From NCBI RefSeq assembly GCF_041624475.1, contig NZ_JBFJUX010000012.1, positions 43,281 to 107,280 on the forward strand: a stretch of 64,000 nt of DNA, written 5' to 3'. Of the stretch, positions 44,373 to 52,444 are shown piece by piece. Position 1 is the first letter of the stretch. Every line of letters starts with the position of its first letter. Below the pieces are notes generated by a model. That model saw nothing but the letters and a program-made list of their open reading frames with translations. It was not told where the DNA came from and did no database searches. The stretch comes from Litorivivens sp041624475. GTDB taxonomy: Bacteria > Pseudomonadota > Gammaproteobacteria > Pseudomonadales > Spongiibacteraceae. A program made the position numbers and the translations under genes.

Positions 44373-44738
44373 ATGGAACAGCTGATACTTATATTTCACG
44401 TGCTGGCAGCCCTCTGCATTGTCGGTCTTATCCTGATGCAACAGGGTAAGGGAGCCGATATGGGAGCCTCTTTTGGCAGTGGTGCGTCACAGACCCTGTT
44501 TGGGGCGGGTGGTAGCGGCAACGCCCTGACCCGTGCCACGGCGATTCTAGCGACCCTGTTTTTCTGCACCAGCCTGGGTTTGGCCTATGTGGCCAAGCAA
44601 AAAGCAGGCGGCGATGGCCTCGGCTTTGACGAGCAGATCCCAGCTCTGGAAGAAAGCCGGGATGTTGCTCCCGTGAACGAGGAAATCCCTGAGTTTGCAG
44701 GCGAAGAAGAGAACCTGGCAGACGATATTCCTCAGTAA
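44373..44738 (+). CDS. secG: Protein translocase subunit SecG
   Basis: A 121-residue inner-membrane component of SecYEG. Two membrane helices (about 4-22 and 54-72) flank the conserved loop QQGKGADMGASFGSGAS. The acidic tail (EEIPEFAGEEENLADDIPQ) is longer than in Escherichia coli. 3 bases after tpiA. Confidence 0.96.
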   Translation: MEQLILIFHVLAALCIVGLILMQQGKGADMGASFGSGASQTLFGAGGSGNALTRATAILATLFFCTSLGLAYVAKQKAGGDGLGFDEQIPALEESRDVAPVNEEIPEFAGEEENLADDIPQ

Positions 44739-44747
44739 GACAAATTA

Positions 44748-44833
44748 GCCGAAGTGGTGGAATTGGTAGACACGCCATCTTGAGGGGGTGGTGAGCATAG
44801 CTCGTGCGGGTTCAAGTCCCGCCTTCGGCACCA
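44748..44833 (+). tRNA. tRNA-Leu(GAG)
   Basis: An 86-nucleotide class II tRNA including CCA. The D-arm is GTGGTGGAATTGGTAGACAC; the anticodon loop TTGAGGG gives GAG. The variable arm is long, and the T-arm is GCGGGTTCAAGTCCCGC. Sits 10 bases after secG, as in Pseudomonas-type genomes. Confidence 0.97.
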
Positions 44834-44843
44834 ATCATTAAGG

Positions 44844-44869
44844 AAGCGCTCCAGTGGAGCGCTTTTTTT
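44844..44869 (+). terminator. tRNA-Leu terminator (repeat unit 1)
   Basis: AAGCGCTCC and GGAGCGCTT pair around AGT, followed by T residues. Confidence 0.92.
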
Positions 44870-44987
44870 ATGTGCCTACGGCGGGACGGCGTCCCGCGTT
44901 GGCTCGCGCAGTGCGCTCGGGGCGTTGCCCCTGCGGCTTGTCGCCGCAGCCCAAACGGTGAGGCTGTTTGTCGGCACCAATCAAAAG

Positions 44988-45012
44988 GAAGCGCCTACTG
45001 GGCGCTTCTTTT
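44988..45012 (+). terminator. Second terminator (repeat unit 2)
   Basis: GAAGCGCC and GGCGCTTC pair around a TACTG loop, followed by TTTT-rich sequence. Copy of the first terminator with compensating drift. Confidence 0.85.
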
Positions 45013-45141
45013 ATGTGCCTACGGAGGGACGGCGTCCCACGTTGGCTCGCGCTATTGCGCTCGGGCATTGTCAACATTTGACCTTGTTCGGGATTCAGCG
45101 TTTCATCCTAGGGTGCGATAACTCTGCGGGAGGCTGGTGCG

Positions 45142-45756
45142 ATGTGCGGCGCCTTTGAACAGCATCATAAGTCAGTGGTCGCTCTTACGCGGCTGCTGGA
45201 TAGTTGGCCGAGCGACGCCGAGCGTCGGCTGAATATACGGCCAACAATGATAGCCGGCACGGTGGATGCTGAAGGCTATAAGGCCCGATCCTGGTCGCTG
45301 ATACCGGCGTGGGCGAAAGAGCCAAAACTCAAATTTAGTACCTTCAATGCGCGAGCAGAAACTCTCACTGAAAAAGCGGCTTTTCGTCAGGCGTGGCAAC
45401 GGTCACAGCGTTGTGTGGTTCCTGCCTCGGCCTACTTTGAATGGCCCGTGCTAGAGGGTAAGAAACAGCCGCACAGGTTGTTCAGGGCTGATGACGCCCC
45501 TTGGTTGATGGCCGGGCTCTGGGAGAATTGGGGGCAGGGTGAAGAGCGGCGAGAGACGTTCACGGTGATTACCACTGTCGTCAGGCCAGATATTGACTGG
45601 GTGCATCACCGCATGCCGCTGATGATTGAAGAGCATGACTTGGACTGCTGGCTGGCGGGGGCGCCGGAAGAGGCCGAAACTCTTTTAAGTCGCAAGCCAA
45701 ATGCAGACATCGTGGTGCAACCGGGCGACCCGAAAATGCCTCCTGAGGACGACTGA
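45142..45756 (+). CDS. SRAP-domain protein (HMCES/YedK-like)
   Basis: A 204-residue protein that forms a covalent link with abasic sites in single-stranded DNA. The catalytic Cys2 (MCGAF) is kept after Met removal; FNARAETL, ASAYFEW (Glu) and HHRMPLMI (His) are the other active-site segments. Most relatives have MCGRF; here the Arg is Ala. ATG 45142. Confidence 0.92.
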   Translation: MCGAFEQHHKSVVALTRLLDSWPSDAERRLNIRPTMIAGTVDAEGYKARSWSLIPAWAKEPKLKFSTFNARAETLTEKAAFRQAWQRSQRCVVPASAYFEWPVLEGKKQPHRLFRADDAPWLMAGLWENWGQGEERRETFTVITTVVRPDIDWVHHRMPLMIEEHDLDCWLAGAPEEAETLLSRKPNADIVVQPGDPKMPPEDD

Positions 45757-45765
45757 GGAGATCTG

Positions 45766-47004
45766 TCAGGCCGGCAAATATCTTTTCAGATAATCTTCAA
45801 ACATGGCCCGATCCTGTTCGGCATCCAGACCATAATCCTCGGCCTTGTATTCATGCTTGCCGTGTTTGTCGCGGGGCCGGTTGTCGAGGTAAGTCTGCAT
45901 TTTCTGGCGCAGCTCGTCGCTGAATTCAAAACCGAAATAGCGGTACATGGATTCGATGACAGCGATTGGGCGCTGCAGAATATCTTCAAAGCGAATATCA
46001 AAAAATTGCTGTGAATGTTTTTCCGCAAGCTTTGAGCGGGCGTCCATGCCGCGCTGGAGGAAGGTTTGCCAGTTGGCTACTTCATCGCGTCCTATTGCGA
46101 CCGGATCAATGGAATCGCTAGCTAGCGAGCGCAGCGAGGCGGTCAGACTGGAGAGGGAGGCAAGTACCTGCATGGGATCGCGGTGGGTCTGCACAATGCA
46201 GGCATCGGGATAAACATCCAGAATGGTTTCCAGATAGCCGATATGCGGCGGGGTTTTCAGCAGCCAGCGTTTGCCTTCGCCGTAGCCGGACTGCATCACC
46301 TGCAGGCAGCGTTTGTGCCATTGATAGGCACCGGTAAAATTCTGCTGCATCAACCAGCGTCGGAATTCTGGCATGTTGTAGGAGACGATCCACTGCTCGC
46401 TCATGAAATGTGAGGCGAGGATGGCGACACATTCCTGAGGCAGCGTTGCGCCGACTTCATGGATTGCTTTAAAGCCTGGAACCAGTTGTTCGACTTGATC
46501 AAACTGGGCATTCACTTGCTCAATGCGCGGATCACTGTATAGGGAGTCCTCGCGGGCGGGCGGTACGGGACATTCCACCTCCCAGCTGATTGGAAAGCGA
46601 TGGTTGCTGTCCTGCGACAGCAGTTCATAAAGGATGGTGGTGCCGGTGCGAGGCATGCCGGCAATAAAGAGCGGCTTGTTGATTTTCTGGTGTTTTATGC
46701 CTGGGTTTTGTTTGCTGTAGTTGACGATGTCGAGCCGGCGTTGCAATAGGCTGAGCAGACTCTGGCGGGCGATGCTGCGGCCTATTGTGTTGAGTGCGGC
46801 TTCGCTTTCGAGAGCAACACACAAATTCTCCAGAGCCGGCAAAAAGTCGGTGCCGCCAAAGTCGTGCAGGCCACGGTTCTGCATAGCCTGTTGCATCAGT
46901 TCGTCGGCGCGGAGTTCGCGCTTGAAACCCATTTTCTGCAGTAACTTGCCGGCTGCATTGATGGTGGCGATGGCAAACGGTCTCTTTATTTTTATTTCAG
47001 GCAT
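45766..47004 (-). CDS. Sulfotransferase-family protein
   Basis: A 412-residue protein of the Sulfotransferase_3 group. FIAGMPRTGTTILYELLS is the 5'-phosphosulfate loop and VQTHRDPMQVLAS the 3'-phosphate loop that binds PAPS. Such genes are common beside sterol and lipid catabolism in actinobacteria and marine gammaproteobacteria. The acceptor is unknown. Convergent with the SRAP gene. Confidence 0.88.
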   Translation of the reverse strand: MPEIKIKRPFAIATINAAGKLLQKMGFKRELRADELMQQAMQNRGLHDFGGTDFLPALENLCVALESEAALNTIGRSIARQSLLSLLQRRLDIVNYSKQNPGIKHQKINKPLFIAGMPRTGTTILYELLSQDSNHRFPISWEVECPVPPAREDSLYSDPRIEQVNAQFDQVEQLVPGFKAIHEVGATLPQECVAILASHFMSEQWIVSYNMPEFRRWLMQQNFTGAYQWHKRCLQVMQSGYGEGKRWLLKTPPHIGYLETILDVYPDACIVQTHRDPMQVLASLSSLTASLRSLASDSIDPVAIGRDEVANWQTFLQRGMDARSKLAEKHSQQFFDIRFEDILQRPIAVIESMYRYFGFEFSDELRQKMQTYLDNRPRDKHGKHEYKAEDYGLDAEQDRAMFEDYLKRYLPA

Positions 47005-47178
47005 GGCAAATCAGTGTTCCAGTATGTTGTCAGATTATCTGCAGAGTGCGGCTCTCTGGCTATACCGTTCTGTAACTTTCGGCCATACGTTTGGGTGGTG
47101 CCAGTTAATTCGGGCTATCCTAGCATGTGATTCATAAATTTAAGGGCTGGCCGCAGCCGGTAACAGATGGGAGCAGGC

Positions 47179-47967
47179 ATGTTACTAAAAGATAAAGTGG
47201 TGATTGTTTCAGGGATTGGCCCGGGTTTGGGTCATGAGTTGGCGCTGGAAGCTGCAAAACAGGGGGCAAAGCTGGCGATCTGCGCGCGCACGGCCAGCAA
47301 ACTGGATGAGGCCGAGAGGGAGATTCGCGAGGCCGGGCTCGATACGCCCATTCTGAAAGTGCCCACGGATATCGCCGACACCGCTCAGTGCGACAACCTG
47401 GTGGCAAAAACGATTGAGGCTTATGGTCGCATCGACGTTCTGATCAACAGCGCCTACAACCCGGGCGCCTTTGACCTTGTGGAAAATGCCGATCTCGACG
47501 GCTGGCGGGCGGCCATGGAAGTGAACCTCTACGGCACCATGGCGCTGACTTTGAAAGTCGTACCCCACATGAAAGAGCAGGGCGGTGGTGCCATTGTCAT
47601 GATCAATACCATGGTGACCCGGCGCCCGCTGCAAACCCAGGCGGGCTACGGCGCCTCCAAGGCGGCGCTGGCCAGTGCTACTCAGCACCTGGCACTGGAG
47701 CTGGGCCCTTACAATATTCGCGTCAATTCAACTTATATGGGCTGGATGTGGGGGCCGCCGGTTGAGGGCTATATGCAGCAACAGGCGGAAGCGACCGGCG
47801 TATCGGTTGAGGAGCAGAAAGCGGGCGTGGCACAGAATATTCCGCTGCGGGTTATTCCTGAAGATGGGGATTGCGCCAAAGCGGCCATTTTCCTCGCCTC
47901 GGACTATGCGCGCGCCATCACCGGCGCGGCGCTGGACGTAAACGGCGGCGAATACTTGCCGCACTGA
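47179..47967 (+). CDS. SDR oxidoreductase
   Basis: A 262-residue SDR. The nucleotide loop is SGIGPGLGHE, where the usual G-x-x-x-G-x-G holds; INSAYNPG replaces the NNAG motif and YGASKAAL has the Tyr and Lys. ATG 47179 lies 5 bases after GGGAG; ATG 47167 adds MGAG. Divergent from the sulfotransferase. Substrate unknown; hydroxyacyl or hydroxysteroid type is likely. Confidence 0.88.
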   Translation: MLLKDKVVIVSGIGPGLGHELALEAAKQGAKLAICARTASKLDEAEREIREAGLDTPILKVPTDIADTAQCDNLVAKTIEAYGRIDVLINSAYNPGAFDLVENADLDGWRAAMEVNLYGTMALTLKVVPHMKEQGGGAIVMINTMVTRRPLQTQAGYGASKAALASATQHLALELGPYNIRVNSTYMGWMWGPPVEGYMQQQAEATGVSVEEQKAGVAQNIPLRVIPEDGDCAKAAIFLASDYARAITGAALDVNGGEYLPH

Positions 47968-48086
47968 TCGTTGATCGCCCGGGAGGAATGGCGCAAAACG
48001 CCGAATTTTCCTCGCGGGCCATTTCCCCTTCTCCCCATCACTAAAATTCGCTACGCTCGTCCTATAATTGCAGGATGGAGAGCGTG

Positions 48087-48380
48087 ATGCGTGTTTGGCC
48101 CCTGGCGGCACTAGTGGCGTTGCTAATCTTGGGCGGGTGTTCAAAGCCTGACGATGTTGAGGCTTCGCTCCGGCAATGTGAATCACCTCGCCCGGAATTC
48201 TGTACCCGGGAATACCGGCCGGTTTGTGGACTGCGGGATACCGGTGTGCGCTGTATTACCGAGCCTTGCCCCAGTACCGAACTCAAGACCTATGGCAACG
48301 GTTGCGATGCCTGCAGTGACGAATCTGTTCTCGGCTACACTGAGGGAGCCTGTGAAGGCGGAGAGGCATCCAATGAGTGA
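48087..48380 (+). CDS. Small lipoprotein with Kazal-like domain
   Basis: A 97-residue exported lipoprotein. Residues 1-18 end with the lipobox LGGC. The mature part has cysteines in the order of a Kazal domain: C-x6-YRPVCG, then TYGNGCDAC and a final C, with an insertion of about 14 residues containing two extra cysteines between the halves. Kazal domains inhibit serine proteases. ATG 48087 follows GGAGAG. It overlaps the PilZ gene by 8 bases. Confidence 0.8.
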   Translation: MRVWPLAALVALLILGGCSKPDDVEASLRQCESPRPEFCTREYRPVCGLRDTGVRCITEPCPSTELKTYGNGCDACSDESVLGYTEGACEGGEASNE

Positions 48381-48723
48381 CTTTCGTGAAGGCGAGCAGC
48401 GGCGCCAGTACTTCCGTTTGCCGTACCCTGCTTCTGAGCAGCCGGTGCTGGTTTGCGGTGATGTGGAGCATAAGGTGGTCGAGATCGCCGAGGGCGGAAT
48501 TCGTGTCGTGCTCAAGCCCAGTATTGCTCTGGACGTCGATGATATTGTGAGCGGCACTATTCAATTTCATGATGAGCAAACTGAATCCGTAAGCGGGCGA
48601 GTGCTGCGCCTGGATGCCGGTCACGCCGTGGTACAGCTTACACTGGGCATTAGCCAGCATCGCGTTATGCAGGAGCAGGCCTTCTTACGCAAAAAATATC
48701 CTAACTTTCTTCGCAAGCCCTGA
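48373..48723 (+). CDS. PilZ-domain protein
   Basis: A 116-residue PilZ fold, a cyclic-di-GMP receptor. The arginine motif is RRQYFRLP near residue 9; the usual D/N-x-S-x-x-G is changed to EIAEGGIR, so binding may be weak. GGAGAGG lies 7 bases upstream of ATG 48373, in the end of the lipoprotein gene. Confidence 0.85.
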   Translation: MSDFREGEQRRQYFRLPYPASEQPVLVCGDVEHKVVEIAEGGIRVVLKPSIALDVDDIVSGTIQFHDEQTESVSGRVLRLDAGHAVVQLTLGISQHRVMQEQAFLRKKYPNFLRKP

Positions 48724-48770
48724 TGTTGCCCGGGTTTTGATGCGGTTGCCATAAGAACAAGGAGCTTTCA

Positions 48771-49136
48771 ATGTCTCAAGACTATAGTGCCTTTATGCAG
48801 GTATTTATTGATGCCTGGTGCAACAAAGATCTGGAAACCCTGATGGACTGCTTTACCGAGGACGCCGAGTACAACAACGTGCCAATGCCGCCGGTAAATC
48901 GGGGCGCCGCCGAGATACGTGCTTTTATTGAGGGCTTTCTGGGGTCGATGGATTCGATTGAGTTTATCGTTCACCGGCAGGTAATCAACGGCAATACGGT
49001 GATGAACGAGCGGACGGACCGCATTGTGCTCAACGGTAAGCAGATTGAGCTGCCGGTGATGGGGGTTTTTGAATTTCGCGATGGCAAGATAGCCCGCTGG
49101 TGGGATTATTTTGATATGGGGCCATTCACCGGCTGA
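48771..49136 (+). CDS. Limonene-1,2-epoxide-hydrolase-like protein
   Basis: A 121-residue NTF2-like fold. NERTD contains the Arg and Asp, and WWDYFD the second Asp, of the LEH catalytic triad; ELPVMGVFEFRDGKIARW is a family match. It may open epoxides or hydrate a related cyclic intermediate. ATG 48771 follows AAGGAG. Confidence 0.85.
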   Translation: MSQDYSAFMQVFIDAWCNKDLETLMDCFTEDAEYNNVPMPPVNRGAAEIRAFIEGFLGSMDSIEFIVHRQVINGNTVMNERTDRIVLNGKQIELPVMGVFEFRDGKIARWWDYFDMGPFTG

Positions 49137-49168
49137 GCCTGTTACAATCCTGCTCAGACAATAATCAT

Positions 49169-50326
49169 GTGGTTGACGCCTTGAGCAGTAGCAAATACCA
49201 GATCAGTCCTGCGCTGGATGCCTTGATTCAGGCGGCCTATCGCGGCCCTCTGGAAGAAACACCCTGGCAGACCTTTCTTAATGACTTTCGTGAAGCGGTT
49301 AATGGCAACTACGCCACGCTGATACTGCGTCCGCCCCGGGAAGGTGATGCGGGTGTTGTGCTGAATGCGATAGTCATGTCGCCACATATCTTCAATTCCT
49401 ACAACGACACCTATTTTTCAATGGATCCTTTCGTCAACCTGCCGCCGGGAGAAGTTTTCACGGTGTCGGAGTTTGTCGGTGAGGAGGAGTTTTTCAACTC
49501 CGACTACTATCGGGAATATATCACCCCGTCTGATGTGCGCCATATCATGGGGGCCGACCTGGTGGGCCCCGACGGGCTTACCGCACGTCTGCGCATAACC
49601 CGGCCCAAGGCCCGCGATAATTTTGGAGAGGCGGACAAGAGCCTGTGTCGCCAGTTGCTGCCGCACCTGGAACAGGCCATTGAACTGCATTCGCGCATAC
49701 TGCGCACGGAAAGCGAGCGCGCCTTCTACGAGGATGCGATCGATAAGCTGTCAATGGGAGTTGTCATACTCGACGGCAACGCCAGAGTCCTGCGCAAGAA
49801 TCACGCGGCGGAACGCCTGCTGGCGGAAAAGCGGGGAATCCAGCAGGTGGCCGGCGCACTGCAGGTTGGCGACAGCCAGGAGAACCGCGCTTTCCGCGCC
49901 TGTCTGGAAGAGGTAATGGACGCACACCGCCAGTTCAAACCCGGCTTTGTCCGCGCCTTTCGGGTGGCTGATCGAGGCTCCATGACCGGGCTGGGCTTGC
50001 TGGTCAGACCGCTGCCCCCCATCGAAGGCTCGGATGGCAGTAGTAACCCCACCGCGGCCATTCTGGTCAGCGACCCCTATCAGCCGCGGCAGGCACCCAG
50101 TGATATATTGATTGAACTGTTTGGTTTTACCCCGGCGGAATCCAAGCTGGCGCTGCGATTGGTAAACGGGCTTACGCTGGATGAAGCCTCGTCAGAGCTG
50201 GGCATTTCCCGGAATACCGCCAAATCCCATCTCAGTTCGGTGTTTTCCAAAACCGGCGTTGCCCGACAAACCCAGCTTATTCAGTTGATTCTAAACTCAG
50301 TGGCGACCTTTGGCGGTGATAGCTGA
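49169..50326 (+). CDS. LuxR-family regulator
   Basis: A 385-residue protein with a C-terminal GerE-type HTH from about residue 315: FTPAESKLALRLVNGLTLDE and ISRNTAKSHLSSVFSKTGV. The N-terminal 300 residues have no motif I recognise. The start GTG 49169 has no good ribosome site, so the true start may differ. Lies 32 bases after the LEH-like gene. Confidence 0.82.
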   Translation: MVDALSSSKYQISPALDALIQAAYRGPLEETPWQTFLNDFREAVNGNYATLILRPPREGDAGVVLNAIVMSPHIFNSYNDTYFSMDPFVNLPPGEVFTVSEFVGEEEFFNSDYYREYITPSDVRHIMGADLVGPDGLTARLRITRPKARDNFGEADKSLCRQLLPHLEQAIELHSRILRTESERAFYEDAIDKLSMGVVILDGNARVLRKNHAAERLLAEKRGIQQVAGALQVGDSQENRAFRACLEEVMDAHRQFKPGFVRAFRVADRGSMTGLGLLVRPLPPIEGSDGSSNPTAAILVSDPYQPRQAPSDILIELFGFTPAESKLALRLVNGLTLDEASSELGISRNTAKSHLSSVFSKTGVARQTQLIQLILNSVATFGGDS

Positions 50327-50353
50327 GCCATTGCCGAATTAATCAGAGCTGCC

Positions 50354-51208
50354 CTAGAGGGCCGTCAGCGTGCCATTGAGGTGAGGCCGGTTGCCCTTGG
50401 CGTTGCGCAGCGAAAACTGGATCTCGCCGTCAGTTGCGGTATGCATCAAGGTGACGCCGGCCGGCAAAAACAGCGGGGTTTTGAATTCCACATCAATGGC
50501 AAAGGCTTCGGCATCAAGCAGGGGCTGCAGCGCTGCCAGGCAGCGCGCCTTGCTCCACATGCCGTGGGCAATATGGCGTTTAAAACCTAGCAGGCGGGCG
50601 CTGGCAGGAAATAGGTGGATCGGGTTGTAGTCGCCGGACACGCCCGCATAGCGCCGCCCCAGATTGGAGGCGAGTTCCCAATTCTGGCTGTGTTCAAAAT
50701 CGGGCAGCGGGCTGCGTTTTTTGGCACCCGACGTCTTGCCCTGGCCGCGCTTGAGTACAGTGGTCAGGTCAGTCCAGACGGTTTCGCCAGCGGCCTGGGC
50801 TTCAGTCAGAATGTCGACTTCCAGCCCCGCGGCCACTTCGCGACTGGCGTGAATGCTTGCCTTCAGGCTTAAGGGCTCGCCCAGTGCAATGGGGCGGCGC
50901 TGTTCGATGCGGTTACGGGTGTGGACAATCCCCATCGGCGAAAACGGGAAGGCTTTGTGCAACAGCATTTCCATATGCAGGCTGAAAGCCGCAATATGGG
51001 GGTAGGTGGCTGGCAGCACCTCGATATCGTCGGTAAATCCGCAGACCTGATTGTAGCGGCGCAGTTTGGCGGCGCTGACGTCGAGCCTGGCAATTGACGC
51101 TGAGATGGCGGGAACGGTCGACGAAGCACCCGACTTGCGCGCGATGGCAGCCCGCAGCAGCAGCGAAGGCATAGCCGGAGTCTGCGCAAAGTTAAGTTCG
51201 ATCGACAT
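50354..51208 (-). CDS. MaoC-like acyl dehydratase
   Basis: A 284-residue hot-dog hydratase of the MaoC/hydratase 2 group. The active segment YAGVSGDYNPIHLFP carries the Asp-His pair. It hydrates trans-2-enoyl-CoA to R-3-hydroxyacyl-CoA. Faces the AraC gene at 51377. Likely works with the FabG-like and thiolase genes nearby. Confidence 0.88.
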   Translation of the reverse strand: MSIELNFAQTPAMPSLLLRAAIARKSGASSTVPAISASIARLDVSAAKLRRYNQVCGFTDDIEVLPATYPHIAAFSLHMEMLLHKAFPFSPMGIVHTRNRIEQRRPIALGEPLSLKASIHASREVAAGLEVDILTEAQAAGETVWTDLTTVLKRGQGKTSGAKKRSPLPDFEHSQNWELASNLGRRYAGVSGDYNPIHLFPASARLLGFKRHIAHGMWSKARCLAALQPLLDAEAFAIDVEFKTPLFLPAGVTLMHTATDGEIQFSLRNAKGNRPHLNGTLTAL

Positions 51209-51376
51209 AGACGTTCTCCGTAGTGAGCTGTGTTTAGTTCGAAAAAACTATAGGTTGTCTGAAAGGGGCGGTCATTCGCCGCGTCAGCAGGATATCACGG
51301 CATAAGGGCCAATGCGGAGTTCGGCATTGGCTTGTCGCCATGAGGCTGGCACAATTCACAGCAAACCCGGCGAATA

Positions 51377-52444
51377 ATGAGAATGGCTGAAAACGTACTG
51401 GATCTGCAGGATTCCTCCTTTGTCGTCCAGTTGGTCTATCCGGCGCTGATCGAAAAAGGGCTGGATATCGACCAGATCGCGCAGCGCTGCAATATTACCC
51501 CCGAACTCCTGCAAACCAGTCACGCTCGCTACCCGCACGCGGCGCAGCGTCACTTCTGGCAGGTGGTTGAGGAAATCAGCGGCGACCCATTGATCGGTCT
51601 TCATCTGGCCGAGATTATGTCACTGCACAAAGGTCAGGTGTGGGAGTACCTTTTTCTAAGCAGTCCAACTTTTGGAGACGGTCTGCAGCGCGCGCTGAAC
51701 TACCAGCGGCTGGTATCTGACGCATCGCGCTGGGAGCTCGAACGCGACGGGGATATAGCCTGTCTCAATATCCATTTCAGCGGCGGCGCTTCGGCTGAAC
51801 TGAGGCACTTTGTGGAAGCCTCGGCGCTCTACCTGATCCGCTACTTCCGCACCCTGACTCAGGATAAGTTTGAGCCCCGCTGGCTGGCCTTTGGCCATAA
51901 AGCGGCGGCACCGCCCGAGCGCTATGCCGAAGTGCTTGGCTGCGAGGTGCGCTTTGCCGAACCCTCCACCGCCCTGGTATTTAATGCCGAGGTGCTGGAG
52001 TTGCCTTCCAGCCGGGCGGAGCCCGAATTGCTGCGGCTGCACGAACAGCTGGCCAATGAACGACTCGCCCGCTTGCAGAAACAGGACATCGTGGTCGATG
52101 TGCGTAGCGCCATTGCCGAAACACTGGAGCAGGGCCAGCCCGAATTAAATGATGTGGCGGAGCGGCTGGGCATGAACGCTCGCGTACTGCGAGCCCGTCT
52201 GACCGAAGCCGACACCAGCTTTAATCAGGTGTTAGCCGACTATCGCTGTTACCTGGCCAAACGGCTGCTGTCCCGCACCGATGAGTCCATTGCCGATATT
52301 GTCTACCTTACCGGCTTTTCCGAACCCAGTACCTTTTACCGGGCCTTCAAACGCTGGACCGATATGACGCCCGTCGAATACCGGGAATTCAAACAGGCGC
52401 AACTGCAGGCCCGGTCGGCCGATCAGGCCCCCAGCCAGCTCTGA
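51377..52444 (+). CDS. AraC-family regulator
   Basis: A 355-residue regulator of the arabinose-binding-domain subtype. HTH segments are LNDVAERLGMNARVLRARL and ADIVYLTGFSEPSTFYRAF, with the final MTPVEYREF. ATG 51377 or 51383 is possible. Its last 22 bases overlap the end of the FabG-like gene on the other strand. Candidate regulator of the MaoC and FabG genes flanking it. Confidence 0.93.
   Translation: MRMAENVLDLQDSSFVVQLVYPALIEKGLDIDQIAQRCNITPELLQTSHARYPHAAQRHFWQVVEEISGDPLIGLHLAEIMSLHKGQVWEYLFLSSPTFGDGLQRALNYQRLVSDASRWELERDGDIACLNIHFSGGASAELRHFVEASALYLIRYFRTLTQDKFEPRWLAFGHKAAAPPERYAEVLGCEVRFAEPSTALVFNAEVLELPSSRAEPELLRLHEQLANERLARLQKQDIVVDVRSAIAETLEQGQPELNDVAERLGMNARVLRARLTEADTSFNQVLADYRCYLAKRLLSRTDESIADIVYLTGFSEPSTFYRAFKRWTDMTPVEYREFKQAQLQARSADQAPSQL

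Larger units (their letters stand above)
44825..45065. repeat. Tandem repeat of tRNA 3' end, terminator and GC-rich block
   Basis: Two units with a 146-base period. Each has TCGGCACCAATC (44825, 44971), then a terminator hairpin, then TATGTGCCTACGG, GGGACGGCGTCCC and TTGGCTCGCGC. The second unit has drifted by several substitutions. The rest of the gap (to 45141) shows nothing else clear. Confidence 0.88.

Noticed and set aside
44971..45000. Second tRNA gene at the repeated TCGGCACCA
   Set aside because: No T-arm or anticodon arm can be drawn upstream of it, so it is only a tail copy.
44804..45158. Overlapping open frames of about 100 codons downstream of tRNA-Leu
   Set aside because: They are translations of the tandem repeat units and the tRNA itself, with no start signal.
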